Shown here piece after piece: positions 50,971 through 64,000 of a stretch of DNA of 64,000 bases. Location: positions 1,798,001 through 1,862,000 of the forward strand of contig NZ_CP021138.1 of the NCBI RefSeq assembly GCF_002162035.1. Reading direction: 5' to 3'. This stretch comes from Sulfuriferula sp. AH1. GTDB lineage: Bacteria; Pseudomonadota; Gammaproteobacteria; Burkholderiales; Sulfuriferulaceae. The position numbers and the translations under genes were made by a program. The notes beneath the pieces are model-generated. The model was given only the letters and a program-made list of their open reading frames with translations. It did not search any database and was not told the DNA's origin. How positions within the stretch are numbered: position 1 is the first letter of the stretch; the number at the start of each line of letters is the position of its first letter.

Positions 50971-52134
50971 TCACTCAGCCTGCCATTGACTCAGACTCAA
51001 TTGCGGCTGTTGCGCCAATTTCGCCAGCATCTGCGGGTGATGCGGAGACAGAAACACCAATCGCTCAAACACCTCACGCACGATAATATGATCCGGGTGC
51101 GTAGCCAGGGCCCAACCCTTGCCGGAACGCAGCACCCAGTGCGCATCGGCAAGCAGTTCCAGCACTTGTTCCAGCTGATCCCAATTGGTCTGGGTACGTG
51201 TCGCCAGTTGCCTGACCGTCAGCACTTCCCCCTGCTGCTGCGCCGACGCCAACTGCTTGAGTATCGCCAGCGCACTAAAAAATTTGCTGCCTGGCACCTG
51301 CTTGCCCGCCTCGTGAGCGACCAGATAATACGGTAATGTCGCGGTAATCGTCGCACCCAGCAACACCATCATCCATGACAAATATATCCACAACAGGAAC
51401 AACGGCAAAGCGGCAAACGTGCCGTAAACCATCGTATAGGATGGAAAATGGCTGACATAGGCGGAAAAAAGCAGCTTCATCGCCTCGAAACTCAGTCCCG
51501 CCACCAGCCCGCCTATCCAGGCATGACGCGCCGGTACATAGCGATTGGGCACTGTCAGATACAACATGGACATCGCACTGACCGTTAACAGCACCGGAAC
51601 CAGCTTCAGCAAAAACAGACTTATCCCGTGCACCTGATGCCCGAGTCCGAACGCAAGACTCGCCAGATAGGAAGTCACATACAAACTTGTTCCTATCAGC
51701 AAGGGGCCGAGCGTCAATATCGACCAGTACACCAGAAAGCGCTGTGCCAGCGCCCGCGCACGCTGCACGTGCCAGATGCCATTGAGCGCATGTTCGATCG
51801 TCTGCATCAGCATGAATGCCGTTACCGCGAGCAATACCGTACCGATCGCCGTCAGTTTCCCTGCATTTTCCGAGAATTGGAACATATATACCGTGATCAC
51901 CTTGCCGGCGGCTTCCGGCACCATATTATTGAGCAGGAACACCTTGAGGCTGGTAGAGATTTCGGTGAAGGCCGGGAACGCGGAAAAGATCGTCAGGCCT
52001 ATTGTGATCAGCGGCACGATCGCCAGCAGCGACGTATACGTCAGACTGGCCGCAGTCTGGTTGGAACCGTCGGCGATGAAGCGTCTCGCGACCAGCCACA
52101 GAAAATGATAAAGACGCAGCAAATGAGTGTTCAT
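50971..52134 (-). CDS. YihY-family inner-membrane protein
   Basis: A 387-residue membrane protein from the ATG at 52134. Six membrane segments are visible, starting near residue 25, with the family segments DGSNQTAASLTYTSLLAIVPLI, NGIWHVQRARALAQRFLVYW and VYGTFAALPLFLLWIYLSWMMVLLGA. The last 110 residues form a cytoplasmic winged-helix-like domain (LTVRQLATRTQTNWDQLEQVLELL). The family was once misnamed ribonuclease BN; its function is unknown. An in-frame ATG ten codons upstream is unlikely. Confidence 0.87.
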   Translation of the reverse strand: MNTHLLRLYHFLWLVARRFIADGSNQTAASLTYTSLLAIVPLITIGLTIFSAFPAFTEISTSLKVFLLNNMVPEAAGKVITVYMFQFSENAGKLTAIGTVLLAVTAFMLMQTIEHALNGIWHVQRARALAQRFLVYWSILTLGPLLIGTSLYVTSYLASLAFGLGHQVHGISLFLLKLVPVLLTVSAMSMLYLTVPNRYVPARHAWIGGLVAGLSFEAMKLLFSAYVSHFPSYTMVYGTFAALPLFLLWIYLSWMMVLLGATITATLPYYLVAHEAGKQVPGSKFFSALAILKQLASAQQQGEVLTVRQLATRTQTNWDQLEQVLELLADAHWVLRSGKGWALATHPDHIIVREVFERLVFLSPHHPQMLAKLAQQPQLSLSQWQAE

Positions 52135-52148
52135 GCGAACGAGTTTAA

Positions 52149-54486
<2,338 letters not shown>

Positions 54487-54487
<1 letters not shown>

Positions 54488-55155
54488 TGCAGTCAATAAC
54501 CGCACTGCGCAACCTCAGCGATCACCAGCGCGTCAGCATAGCGATTATCGCCGGCGCCATGGTGATGCTGGGGCTGCCCGGCAGCGTGCTGGCCGATACC
54601 CGCCTGATCGCCGGCTGGGATGCGGGAGCCAGCATGAGCCTGTTACTCGCCTGGCTGACCATGGCAGGTGCAGATGCGCAGACGACCAAACGCAGCACCC
54701 ATGACAAAAGACAAAGCAGCACGGCTATCTTGTGGCTGGTTACCCTGGCAGCACTCGCGAGCCTGTTGACCCTCATCTTCCTGTACAAAACCGAAACCAA
54801 TGCCGGCTCGCTGGAAAAGGCTGTCCATATCGGGCTATCGGTGCTGGCGTTAATGCTGTCCTGGCTGCTTATCCATACCCGCTTCGCCTTTCACTACGCC
54901 CATCGCTACTATGTCAGCGGCGGGCCGCACAATACCAAGGAAATCGGCGGGCTGGATTTTCCCGGCGACAATGAACCGGATTATCTGGATTTCGCCTATT
55001 TTTCCTTCGTAATCGGCATGACTTCGCAAGTATCCGACGTCGCTGTCACCTCGCGCATCATGCGCCGCCTCACCCTCATGCACGGCTTGCTCGCCTTTGC
55101 ATTCAACATGGCCGTACTGGCGCTCAGCATCAACATCGTCGCCAGCATCATCTAA
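54487..55155 (+). CDS. DUF1345 membrane protein
   Basis: A 222-residue membrane protein from the ATG at 54487. Five hydrophobic segments are visible, with the DUF1345 signature YYVSGGPHNTKEIGGLDFPG near 140 and DFAYFSFVIGMTSQVSDVAV. The function is unknown. It is translationally coupled to serS (TGATG). About 108 bp with no gene separates it from uspA. Confidence 0.85.
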
Positions 55156-55263
55156 AGATACGCTCCATCCGTACTGCTCATTTGCCGCAGCACACTGCAA
55201 TCCTGATTGCATATGTGATGTCAGATGCTAGACTCAATACAACAATCCAACTCGGGGAGACGA

Positions 55264-55713
55264 ATGATGTATGCAAAAATCCTAACTGCCGTCGATGGCA
55301 GCAGCACTTCCAACAAGGCACTGGATGAAGCGATACAGCTGGCCCGACAGCACAAGTCGAAGCTGCGGCTGGTACACGTAGTGGATACCGCGATGATCGA
55401 CCTGGACAATGGCGGCCTGTTATCGATGCCCGAAGTAATGATTGCCTTGCGCGAGAGCGGCAACAAACTGCTTAAAAAATCCGCTGACCATGTAACACAA
55501 GCCGGAATCGGTGTAGAAACCGCACTGCTGGAAACCCTGGGCGTCACCCGGGTCGCTAGCGAAATCGTCGAGGATGCCAGGAAATGGCCGGCAGATCTGA
55601 TCGTGCTCGGTACCCATGGCCGGCGCGGTTTCACCCATTTGTTACTCGGCAGCGTAGCCGAAGACGTGGTGCGCATGGCAACCATGCCGGTACTGCTGAT
55701 ACGCGGCAAGTAA
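55264..55713 (+). CDS. Universal stress protein (UspA family)
   Basis: A 149-residue cytoplasmic protein from the ATG at 55264, supported by GGGGAGA five bases upstream. The ATP-binding motif GTHGRRGFTHLLLGSVAEDV (Gly-2x-Gly-9x-Gly-Ser) lies near 115, and the N-terminus YAKILTAVDGSSTS is typical. It probably binds ATP and acts under starvation or stress. The 319 bp downstream to the next gene hold one hairpin at 55735 and no ORF. Confidence 0.88.
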   Translation: MMYAKILTAVDGSSTSNKALDEAIQLARQHKSKLRLVHVVDTAMIDLDNGGLLSMPEVMIALRESGNKLLKKSADHVTQAGIGVETALLETLGVTRVASEIVEDARKWPADLIVLGTHGRRGFTHLLLGSVAEDVVRMATMPVLLIRGK

Positions 55714-55734
55714 GCTGTATTAAACGCGTTAACC

Positions 55735-55765
55735 GCCATCCGGATACGGTAGCAATCCGGACGGC
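55735..55765 (+). terminator. Hairpin after uspA
   Basis: GCCATCCGGAT (55735-55745) and ATCCGGACGGC (55755-55765) form an 11 bp stem with one mismatch and a 9-base loop. There is no T run, so it may be a weak terminator or an mRNA-stabilising hairpin. Confidence 0.4.
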
Positions 55766-56032
55766 AGGACAGTAATTGATACCGCCCTTACTGTCAGTTA
55801 ATCGAAGCCCGCACAACCCTGTGGATATCATCGGGCAACCTGTTCAAGCTCATACTCCCCTCATAATATCGAATGGTATTTCCCTCCCATTACCCCTTCC
55901 TCAACCACCTGATATGCTGAATTCAGGCGCATACTCAGCCCGCATTTTTTGCATGCGGAACTTTGGCTGTAATTGCCTGCCTAGCTTTTTCCCCGGACAT
56001 CCGATCAAATCTACGCTATTAGAGGATAAATC

Positions 56033-57054
56033 ATGCAATTAAATAAACTGCTTACTGCATCCGTGGTATCCCTGCTCTGCATGAGTATCAATACGGGCAC
56101 TGCCGCCGCAGCCGATGCTGAACAGCCTGCCCAGCAGAATCCCGCCGCCAAAAAATTCGAGATGATTCCTGCCAACAAGGACGATGATCTCCGCGTATTC
56201 TATCCAGACGGCAAGGTAATCAAGGGCGAGACCGCATTGCAACTGATGCAAGCCAGCAAACCGGGCTTGACCATCTGGTTGGCGGGTAATCAGTTCTTCG
56301 CTATGGAAGATGTCATTCACGCTTTTCAGAAACAGCACAAGGATATAGTGGGCGTCATCACCATGCCCCCGGCAAGGTGCTGGATGCGATCATGAAGGGC
56401 GGCTGGACTTACAAGGACAAGGATTATGCAATATCGCCGGATGTGTTCGGCATGGTCGATATGGGTTCCGTGAAGAAGCTCAAAGACGCCGGCAAGGGCC
56501 AGGATTACGTGACCTACATGCACAATCAGCTGGTGCTGATGGTCGCTGAAGGCAATCCCAAGCATATCAAGGGCATCACCGACCTCGGACGCCCTGACCT
56601 CCAGGTGATGCTGCCCAACCCGGTCACTGAAGGCATCATGAAGTTCTATGCCAAGAAGGTTCTGGAAAATAACAGCCTATGGGAAAAACTTTCTGCCGGC
56701 AAGGAATGCCAGGCCTGCAACGGCGCACCCAATGTCTACTTCAGCTCCGTCCATCACCGCGAGATTCCGGCAGGCATCAAGGCAGGCAAAGTGGATGTGG
56801 GCATCGTCTGGGCCACGGAATACAAGAATGCGCTGAAAGAAGGCCTCAAGGTAGGCGTCGTAACCATGCCCGAGAAGGACAGCATGAAAAACGAAGTGAA
56901 TTACATTGCTGGCAACATTCCAGGTACGCCCCATGAAAAAGCTGCAAAGGCATATCTGAAGTTCCTGGGTAGCAAGGCAGGACAGGCTGCTTACGCGAGC
57001 CACGGCTTTATCGAGGCATCCAGGGACGAACTCAAAGTCCGTCAGGTTCAATAA
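56033..57054 (+). pseudogene. Frameshifted periplasmic solute-binding protein
   Basis: Two frames together encode a ModA-like binding protein of about 340 residues. The first part (56033-56370) has a signal peptide (about residues 1-27, AAA-AD) and LTIWLAGNQFFAMEDVIHAF. It is open to 56395 but loses homology after VGVITMPP. The second frame takes up at GKVLDAIMKGGW and ends at 57054; it contains CQACNGAPNVYFSSVHHREI and VDVGIVWATEYKNAL. The shift lies in a run of five C at 56366-56370; one more C would restore the frame. This is either a real mutation or a sequencing error. No permease or ATPase gene is adjacent. Confidence 0.8.
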
Positions 57055-57075
57055 CGGATTGCAGTCATCTAATGT

Positions 57076-57143
57076 GGGAACAGGCTTGATTCGCCTGTTC
57101 CCAATCACCCATAAATAAAGCGGAACATTGTGTTCCGCTTTTT
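57076..57143 (+). terminator. Double hairpin terminator
   Basis: The first stem is GGGAACAGGC with GCCTGTTCCC (57076-57102). The second, AAAGCGGAACA with TGTTCCGCTTT (57117-57141), is followed by T residues and is a good rho-independent terminator for the binding protein gene. Confidence 0.82.
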
Positions 57144-57222
57144 ATTTGCTGGCTGAATTAATTATTTCCCGAACAGGTACAATCAGACCATATATATTGA
57201 TAACAGCAAAAGGAGGGACTTC

Positions 57223-59058
57223 ATGCTACATGATAGTGCGATGACGGATATGCTCATGCCGCAATCCGAAGTCAGCTCGAATATTGCCCGAATACGACTT
57301 GCAGCGGGATCTTTTCAAGGCTGCATCCTGTATTTCCTCTACCATGCGTCCAGAAACCAAATCTGGCCAGCAACTGACAGTGCAATATTCGCACCTTTAC
57401 TGCTGATATTCGGATTTATTCCAATTATATTCATTTCCGGTCTTGGGCATCTGACAAGCCGCGTACTACAGCGCTGGTTAGTGCTTGCGACGGCTATCGT
57501 TGCCGGCCTGGGGTTTTATGATGTGTGGCGTGCCGGTGGTCTGCACGATCTGGAGACAGGTTTCAGTGTCGCCCAATCCATGCACTTTCCTACGTTGCCG
57601 ATGGTCATCGCTATTGCTTCCGGTCTATTTATTGCCCATGCGCTAATATTGGCAGCAGCACACGATAAACGGTATATCGCCAATTACCCGTCTTATTTTG
57701 AAACCGCTTGGAAGCTTCTCATTCAAATAAGCTTTTCTGTCCTGTTCCTGATTACGCTATGGTTGGTACTTTGGTTAGGTGCCGCCCTGTTCATGCTGGT
57801 AAAGCTTGATTTTTTAAAGACCTTGCTACAAGAATCCTGGTTTGCAATACCGGTGACTATTTCTGCCTTTTCCTTTGCAATACACATTACCGATGTGCGG
57901 CCAGCTATCGTACGAGGCATACGGAATCTGTTACTGGTCTTATTGTCCTGGATTTTACCCGTTGCAGTATTGATTGTAGGCGGTTTCTTGCTGAGCCTTG
58001 CCTTTACCGGACTGACTCCTTTATGGGGAACCCGATATGCAACAACAATTTTACTTGGTACTGCTGCCTTGCTGATAATTCTGATCAACGCAACCTTTCA
58101 GAATGGTGAGGTCAGTGCTGATATTGCACGTCTGCTGCGCAGTAATGCACGCATTGCCGCTTTCTTACTATTACCAATTACCACAATCGCCATCTACTCC
58201 CTCAGCTTGCGAGTACAGGAATATGGCTGGACCAACGACCGTATCACTGCAGCTTCCTGCTTGATAATCGCAGCTTGTTACACATTAGGCTATGTTTGGG
58301 CCGCATTACAAAAACACGGTTGGCTAATTTCCATCCCCAACGTAAACATCGCTACGGCATTTATCGTCCTGGGAGTATTAACGGCTTTATTTACCCCGCT
58401 TGCCGATCCGGCACGTCTCTCCGTCGCGCATCAACTCAACCGTCTAAAAGATGGCCGCATCAGTGCCAGCCAATTTGATTTCGACTATCTGAAGTTTAAC
58501 GGAGCCCGCTATGGCATAACCGCATTGCAACAACTTGGAACCGTCACCAAGGGAGCAGATGCTGCTACTATCCGCGAAAAATCCAGGCTGGCATTACAAA
58601 AAGCAAATCGCTGGATACAACCCGCGCCGCAAAAAATCACCGCCACCGATTTACACGCCAATATCCTTTTCTGGACTGACACGACGACCCCACCCGATTC
58701 ATTCTTCGATCAAGACTGGCATGATGCCAGGACTTGGCAACTACCCAGTTGTATGAAGCAGGAAGACAAAAAATGTGATGCCTACCTGATTGATTTTACC
58801 CATGACAATAAGCCGGAAATCTTGTTAATCGGCAATACCCCGGGGACAGGGGCGACTATATTCACGCAGAATGGGCAACAAAAATGGGTAGTTCTGAGCG
58901 TGTTGCCCTACTATATAGCAGGTTGCGATGCCTTGCGTCTCCAGTTAAGGCAGGGAAATTACCAACTTTTGACGCCGCCTCTGGATAACATCCAAATCGG
59001 AGATCAACTGATTACATTGACAGCGGCAAATAGCACAAACACTTGTATAAAAAAGTAA
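57223..59058 (+). CDS. DUF4153 membrane protein
   Basis: A 611-residue protein; AGGAGG seven bases before the ATG supports this start. About twelve hydrophobic segments occupy residues 25-410, followed by a soluble C-terminal domain of 200 residues. The segments SYFETAWKLLIQISFSVLF and RVQEYGWTNDRITAASCLI are typical of DUF4153. The function is unknown. The C-terminal part (DFTHDNKPEILLIGN) resembles an integrin-type calcium loop. It is monocistronic between two terminators. Confidence 0.85.
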   Translation: MLHDSAMTDMLMPQSEVSSNIARIRLAAGSFQGCILYFLYHASRNQIWPATDSAIFAPLLLIFGFIPIIFISGLGHLTSRVLQRWLVLATAIVAGLGFYDVWRAGGLHDLETGFSVAQSMHFPTLPMVIAIASGLFIAHALILAAAHDKRYIANYPSYFETAWKLLIQISFSVLFLITLWLVLWLGAALFMLVKLDFLKTLLQESWFAIPVTISAFSFAIHITDVRPAIVRGIRNLLLVLLSWILPVAVLIVGGFLLSLAFTGLTPLWGTRYATTILLGTAALLIILINATFQNGEVSADIARLLRSNARIAAFLLLPITTIAIYSLSLRVQEYGWTNDRITAASCLIIAACYTLGYVWAALQKHGWLISIPNVNIATAFIVLGVLTALFTPLADPARLSVAHQLNRLKDGRISASQFDFDYLKFNGARYGITALQQLGTVTKGADAATIREKSRLALQKANRWIQPAPQKITATDLHANILFWTDTTTPPDSFFDQDWHDARTWQLPSCMKQEDKKCDAYLIDFTHDNKPEILLIGNTPGTGATIFTQNGQQKWVVLSVLPYYIAGCDALRLQLRQGNYQLLTPPLDNIQIGDQLITLTAANSTNTCIKK

Positions 59059-59160
59059 TAGCAGGAAGCACCCTGAATTCATAACAAGAGGAACGGAAAA
59101 TATTATTGCATCGCTGACATATCAAACTTTGATACAACAGCACTAACATGCCATAACAAT

Positions 59161-59195
59161 AAAAAACGGAACGCCTTACCGGCGTTCCGTTTTTT
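59161..59195. terminator. Bidirectional terminator
   Basis: AAAAAACGGAACGCC and GGCGTTCCGTTTTTT form a 15 bp stem with loop TTACC between the convergent DUF4153 and clpB genes. The A and T tails suit both directions. Confidence 0.9.
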
Positions 59196-59236
59196 ATTGG
59201 TCGATTGTCAGCAAATGCATCCTTGCTGACAACCGC

Positions 59237-61828
<2,592 letters not shown>

Positions 61829-61860
61829 CATTACCCCCTGGTAAAATATCAATATAGACG

Positions 61861-61890
61861 ATAAATGAGGCAGATGTGATTAATTTCAAC
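61861..61890 (-). promoter_or_regulatory. Sigma-32-like promoter of clpB
   Basis: On the minus strand GTTGAAA (61884-61890) is followed after 13 bases by CCTCATTTAT (61861-61870). This resembles the heat-shock consensus CTTGAAA-N11-16-CCCCATnT. The start of transcription would be near 61852, about 25 bases before the clpB start. Confidence 0.55.
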
Positions 61891-61987
61891 CCTGCATATC
61901 CTGAATTTATCGGATGAGCTTTTTAGTTGCATGAATCTGCCTCTCCCTGCACAATAAGCGCCCAATCGGAATTACTCAGCGCACTCC

Positions 61988-62821
61988 ATGATAGACCCTG
62001 TACAACTCGCACACACCATTGAAGCCAATGTGATCGCAGCATTAAGTGAGGATATGGGCAGCGGCGATGTTACCGCGCAGCTCATTCCCGCCGACCACCA
62101 TGCCCGCGCCTATGTCATTTGCCGCGAGAAAGCGATTTTTTGCGGGCAAGCATGGTTTGAGGCCTGTTTTCGCCAACTCGATCCCGCGATAAAAATCAAT
62201 TGGTATACCAGGGATGGTCAATGTATCGGGGTCGATCAGGTGCTGTGCGAAGTAAGCGGCAATGCGCGTGCGCTGCTTTCCGCCGAGCGTCCCGCACTGA
62301 ATTTCCTGCAGACGCTGTCCGCTACGGCGACTGCCGCGCATCGTTACGCCGAAATCGTCAAAGGTACTGGCGCAGTGATCATGGACACACGCAAAACCCT
62401 GCCCGGATTACGCCTGGCACAAAAATATGCGGTAATTGCCGGTGGCGGTACGAACCAGCGTATCGGCCTGTTTGACGGCATCCTCATCAAGGAGAACCAT
62501 ATTGCCGCTGCCGGCAGTATCGAAGCGGTGCTCAAAGCCACCCATGACGCTACTGTCCCGGTGCAAATCGAAGTGGAAAACCTGAATGAACTGGAGCAGG
62601 CACTGAACGCCGGCGCCAAATTGATTCTATTGGATAATTTTGATCTGGTGCAATTGCGTGCCGCAGTGGCATTGAATCAAGGACGCGCCGAACTCGAAGC
62701 TTCCGGCGGCGTCGATCTGGAAAGCCTGCGCGCCATTGCCGAAACAGGCGTGCACCGCATTTCCAGCGGTGCGATTACCAAACACATCGATGCGGTAGAC
62801 TTGTCGATGCGCATTCAATAA
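61988..62821 (+). CDS. nadC: Quinolinate phosphoribosyltransferase
   Basis: A 277-residue enzyme that converts quinolinate and PRPP to nicotinate mononucleotide in NAD synthesis. The segments MDTRKTLPGLRLAQKYAV, GGGTNQRIGLFDGILIKENH and LDNFDLVQLRAAV hold the active-site residues. Length matches the family. It diverges from clpB with 159 bp between them and is convergent with the PhnD-like gene. Confidence 0.95.
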   Translation: MIDPVQLAHTIEANVIAALSEDMGSGDVTAQLIPADHHARAYVICREKAIFCGQAWFEACFRQLDPAIKINWYTRDGQCIGVDQVLCEVSGNARALLSAERPALNFLQTLSATATAAHRYAEIVKGTGAVIMDTRKTLPGLRLAQKYAVIAGGGTNQRIGLFDGILIKENHIAAAGSIEAVLKATHDATVPVQIEVENLNELEQALNAGAKLILLDNFDLVQLRAAVALNQGRAELEASGGVDLESLRAIAETGVHRISSGAITKHIDAVDLSMRIQ

Positions 62822-62829
62822 CGCCGAAT

Positions 62830-63651
62830 TTACAATTTCACGCCGATCGCTTGCGCCAGCACTGCATAATCCTGTTTGCCGCAAGAAACAAACTGATTGA
62901 CCGGAACGTGAATGGCTTTCTGCAGACTGTCCACCGCGGCGGCCGGCAATGACAACAGTGTCTTGCGTACGGATTCGGCATAGCTTGCGGCTAATTTGTC
63001 ATGGATCAACACGGTAAAATCAGGCGAAGCAGGTAGCGGATACCATGCTTCGTATTCACCTGTCGCAATCATCCTGTTGGCTTTTTCCGTGCGCAGCACA
63101 CCGGCTTGCACCGCTTTCTGTTCGAGCAGAAAAGCAACTGCATCCTGCGTTTTCACCGTCTGCAGCATGGCCGACGTAGCCAATTTACGTTCGGCGATGA
63201 CATTCTGCCCCATGGCGCCCAGCCAGGAATCCGGCTCGGTAATCCCGATGCTGGTCACCGTCTGCCCCTTGCGCCTGACCAACATGCCTGTTGCCAAATC
63301 ACGGACACGCACCAAAGGCTGATAACCATATTGCATCGCATGGATTGCAACTATCGGCGGTACAAACAGGATATCCGTACGATTATTGCTAATCACCGAT
63401 TCGATTAGCGAAAAGCTGCGATAAGGTTCCGCATAGACTTTCTTTCCCATGGTGCTGGCGAGCGCAGTCGCCATCGGCTGGGTATAGATTTTGAACAGTT
63501 GCAAATCGATTTCCTTGGCGCCTGTTCCAGGATAAATGGAAATAATGACATCTCCATGTCCCGATAGCAGCAACGCCTTGGCCGACTGATTTGCGAACAT
63601 AGTCGTCGCGACCAATGTTCGCAGAAAGAAACGTCTATTCACAAACAACAT
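62830..63651 (-). CDS. PhnD-like substrate-binding protein
   Basis: A 273-residue protein from the ATG at 63651; a GTG at 63642 with AAGGA upstream and an ATG at 63690 are alternatives. The N-terminus NRRFFLRTLVATTMFA looks like a Tat signal. The mature part (ISIYPGTGAKEIDLQLFKIYTQPMATALAS, TDILFVPPIVAIHAMQYGY) is of the PhnD/phosphonate-binding type. No permease or ATPase is near, so it may serve in sensing or be an orphan. A paralog follows at 63713 on the same strand. Confidence 0.75.
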   Translation of the reverse strand: MLFVNRRFFLRTLVATTMFANQSAKALLLSGHGDVIISIYPGTGAKEIDLQLFKIYTQPMATALASTMGKKVYAEPYRSFSLIESVISNNRTDILFVPPIVAIHAMQYGYQPLVRVRDLATGMLVRRKGQTVTSIGITEPDSWLGAMGQNVIAERKLATSAMLQTVKTQDAVAFLLEQKAVQAGVLRTEKANRMIATGEYEAWYPLPASPDFTVLIHDKLAASYAESVRKTLLSLPAAAVDSLQKAIHVPVNQFVSCGKQDYAVLAQAIGVKL

Positions 63652-63712
63652 CCTTGTACGTAACGCCGGCCGCCAAAAGGAAAAGTCCATTTGTCGCTTC
63701 GGCTAAGTGTAA

Positions 63713-64000
63713 TTATGTCACTGCCGCTATCTTTTTCAATATTTCGTAATCCTGTCTGCCGCACGGCACGAATTGCTTTATTGTTGCTGGAATCAAAGTC
63801 TGCAAGCCATTAATGGCAGGGGCCGAAAGCGACAGCATGGTTTGGCTGATCGGCTCGGCATATTTCGCCATCAACTTCTGATGCATCAGTAAAGTGAATC
63901 CGGGCGTACTGGTTAACGGGAACCATGCTTCATACTGGCCGGTCGCGATCATATTATTGGCTATCTTGGTCCCCAAAACTCCGGCTTGTACCGCCCCTTG
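63713..64000 (-). CDS. PhnD-like substrate-binding protein, partial
   Basis: The C-terminal 95 codons of a second PhnD-like protein, open to the right edge. The end (MIATGQYEAWFPL, QFVPCGRQDYEIL) is nearly parallel to its neighbour (MIATGEYEAWYPL, QFVSCGKQDYAVL), so the two arose by tandem duplication. The N-terminal part lies outside the window. It is 62 bp upstream of the first copy and likely in one operon with it. Confidence 0.75.
   Translation of the reverse strand, partial: QGAVQAGVLGTKIANNMIATGQYEAWFPLTSTPGFTLLMHQKLMAKYAEPISQTMLSLSAPAINGLQTLIPATIKQFVPCGRQDYEILKKIAAVT

Noticed and set aside
50971-52134. Naming the YihY gene ribonuclease BN
   Set aside because: The old name is an error; the protein is an integral membrane protein without nuclease motifs.

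Overview
The window looks like a piece of a betaproteobacterial chromosome, probably of the Nitrosomonadales (Gallionellaceae/Sulfuricellaceae-like). This is inferred from the housekeeping gene styles (clpB, serS, nadC, aspartase, mgtA, selD/selU, a GlrK-QseG-GlrR system) and from compact, mostly leftward accessory blocks. No species call is possible from sequence alone.

Positions 1-27,300 are accessory DNA. An integrative element fills the left edge: ORF fragments, an AlpA-type regulator, an unknown cargo gene and a P4-type tyrosine integrase. It ends at the 3' end of a tRNA-Arg gene (3295-3339). A remnant integrase start, a broken WYL-domain regulator (BrxR/CapW type) and an 1,820-residue SF1 helicase-nuclease follow. 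A DUF262 (GmrSD-type) gene comes next but is cut off after about 44 codons by insertion sequences. This looks like a partly decayed anti-phage island.

The DUF262 gene is cut by a 16.6 kb composite element (10261-26907). Two nearly identical 1,222 bp IS481-family copies in opposite orientation enclose a complete C-P lyase operon, phnF-D-C-E-E-G-H-I-J-K-L-M-N-P plus an EamA permease. The operon would import phosphonates and release phosphate from them. The left IS copy is itself split by an IS21-family element with a clean 5 bp target duplication; its istA gene carries an amber stop. Two-copy 12 bp direct repeats near 3.15, 3.40, 26.98 and 27.19 kb resemble the DNA at the starts of tRNA-associated integrase genes and may mark element ends.

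From about 27.3 kb the sequence reads as ordinary chromosome. The most informative stretch is 30.4-37.2 kb. A GlrK/QseG/GlrR two-component operon lies close to two promoters, one for a bactofilin and one for an EF-hand/BON-domain operon. Each promoter has a good sigma-54 -24/-12 element and two upstream TGTC-N10-GACA-like sites, the consensus reported for GlrR in Escherichia coli. This suggests a local GlrR/sigma-54 envelope regulon.

The rest holds selD diverging from selU, a magnesium P-type ATPase, an atypical pyruvate kinase-like protein, a TolC/short-adaptor/thioredoxin cluster, aspartase, a UPF0114 protein, YihY, WrbA-DUF2069-SerS-DUF1345, a UspA protein, a frameshifted solute-binding protein, a DUF4153 membrane protein, clpB with a heat-shock-like promoter, nadC and two tandem PhnD-like binding proteins, the last running off the right edge. 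I see no rRNA, no complete tRNA and no CRISPR array.
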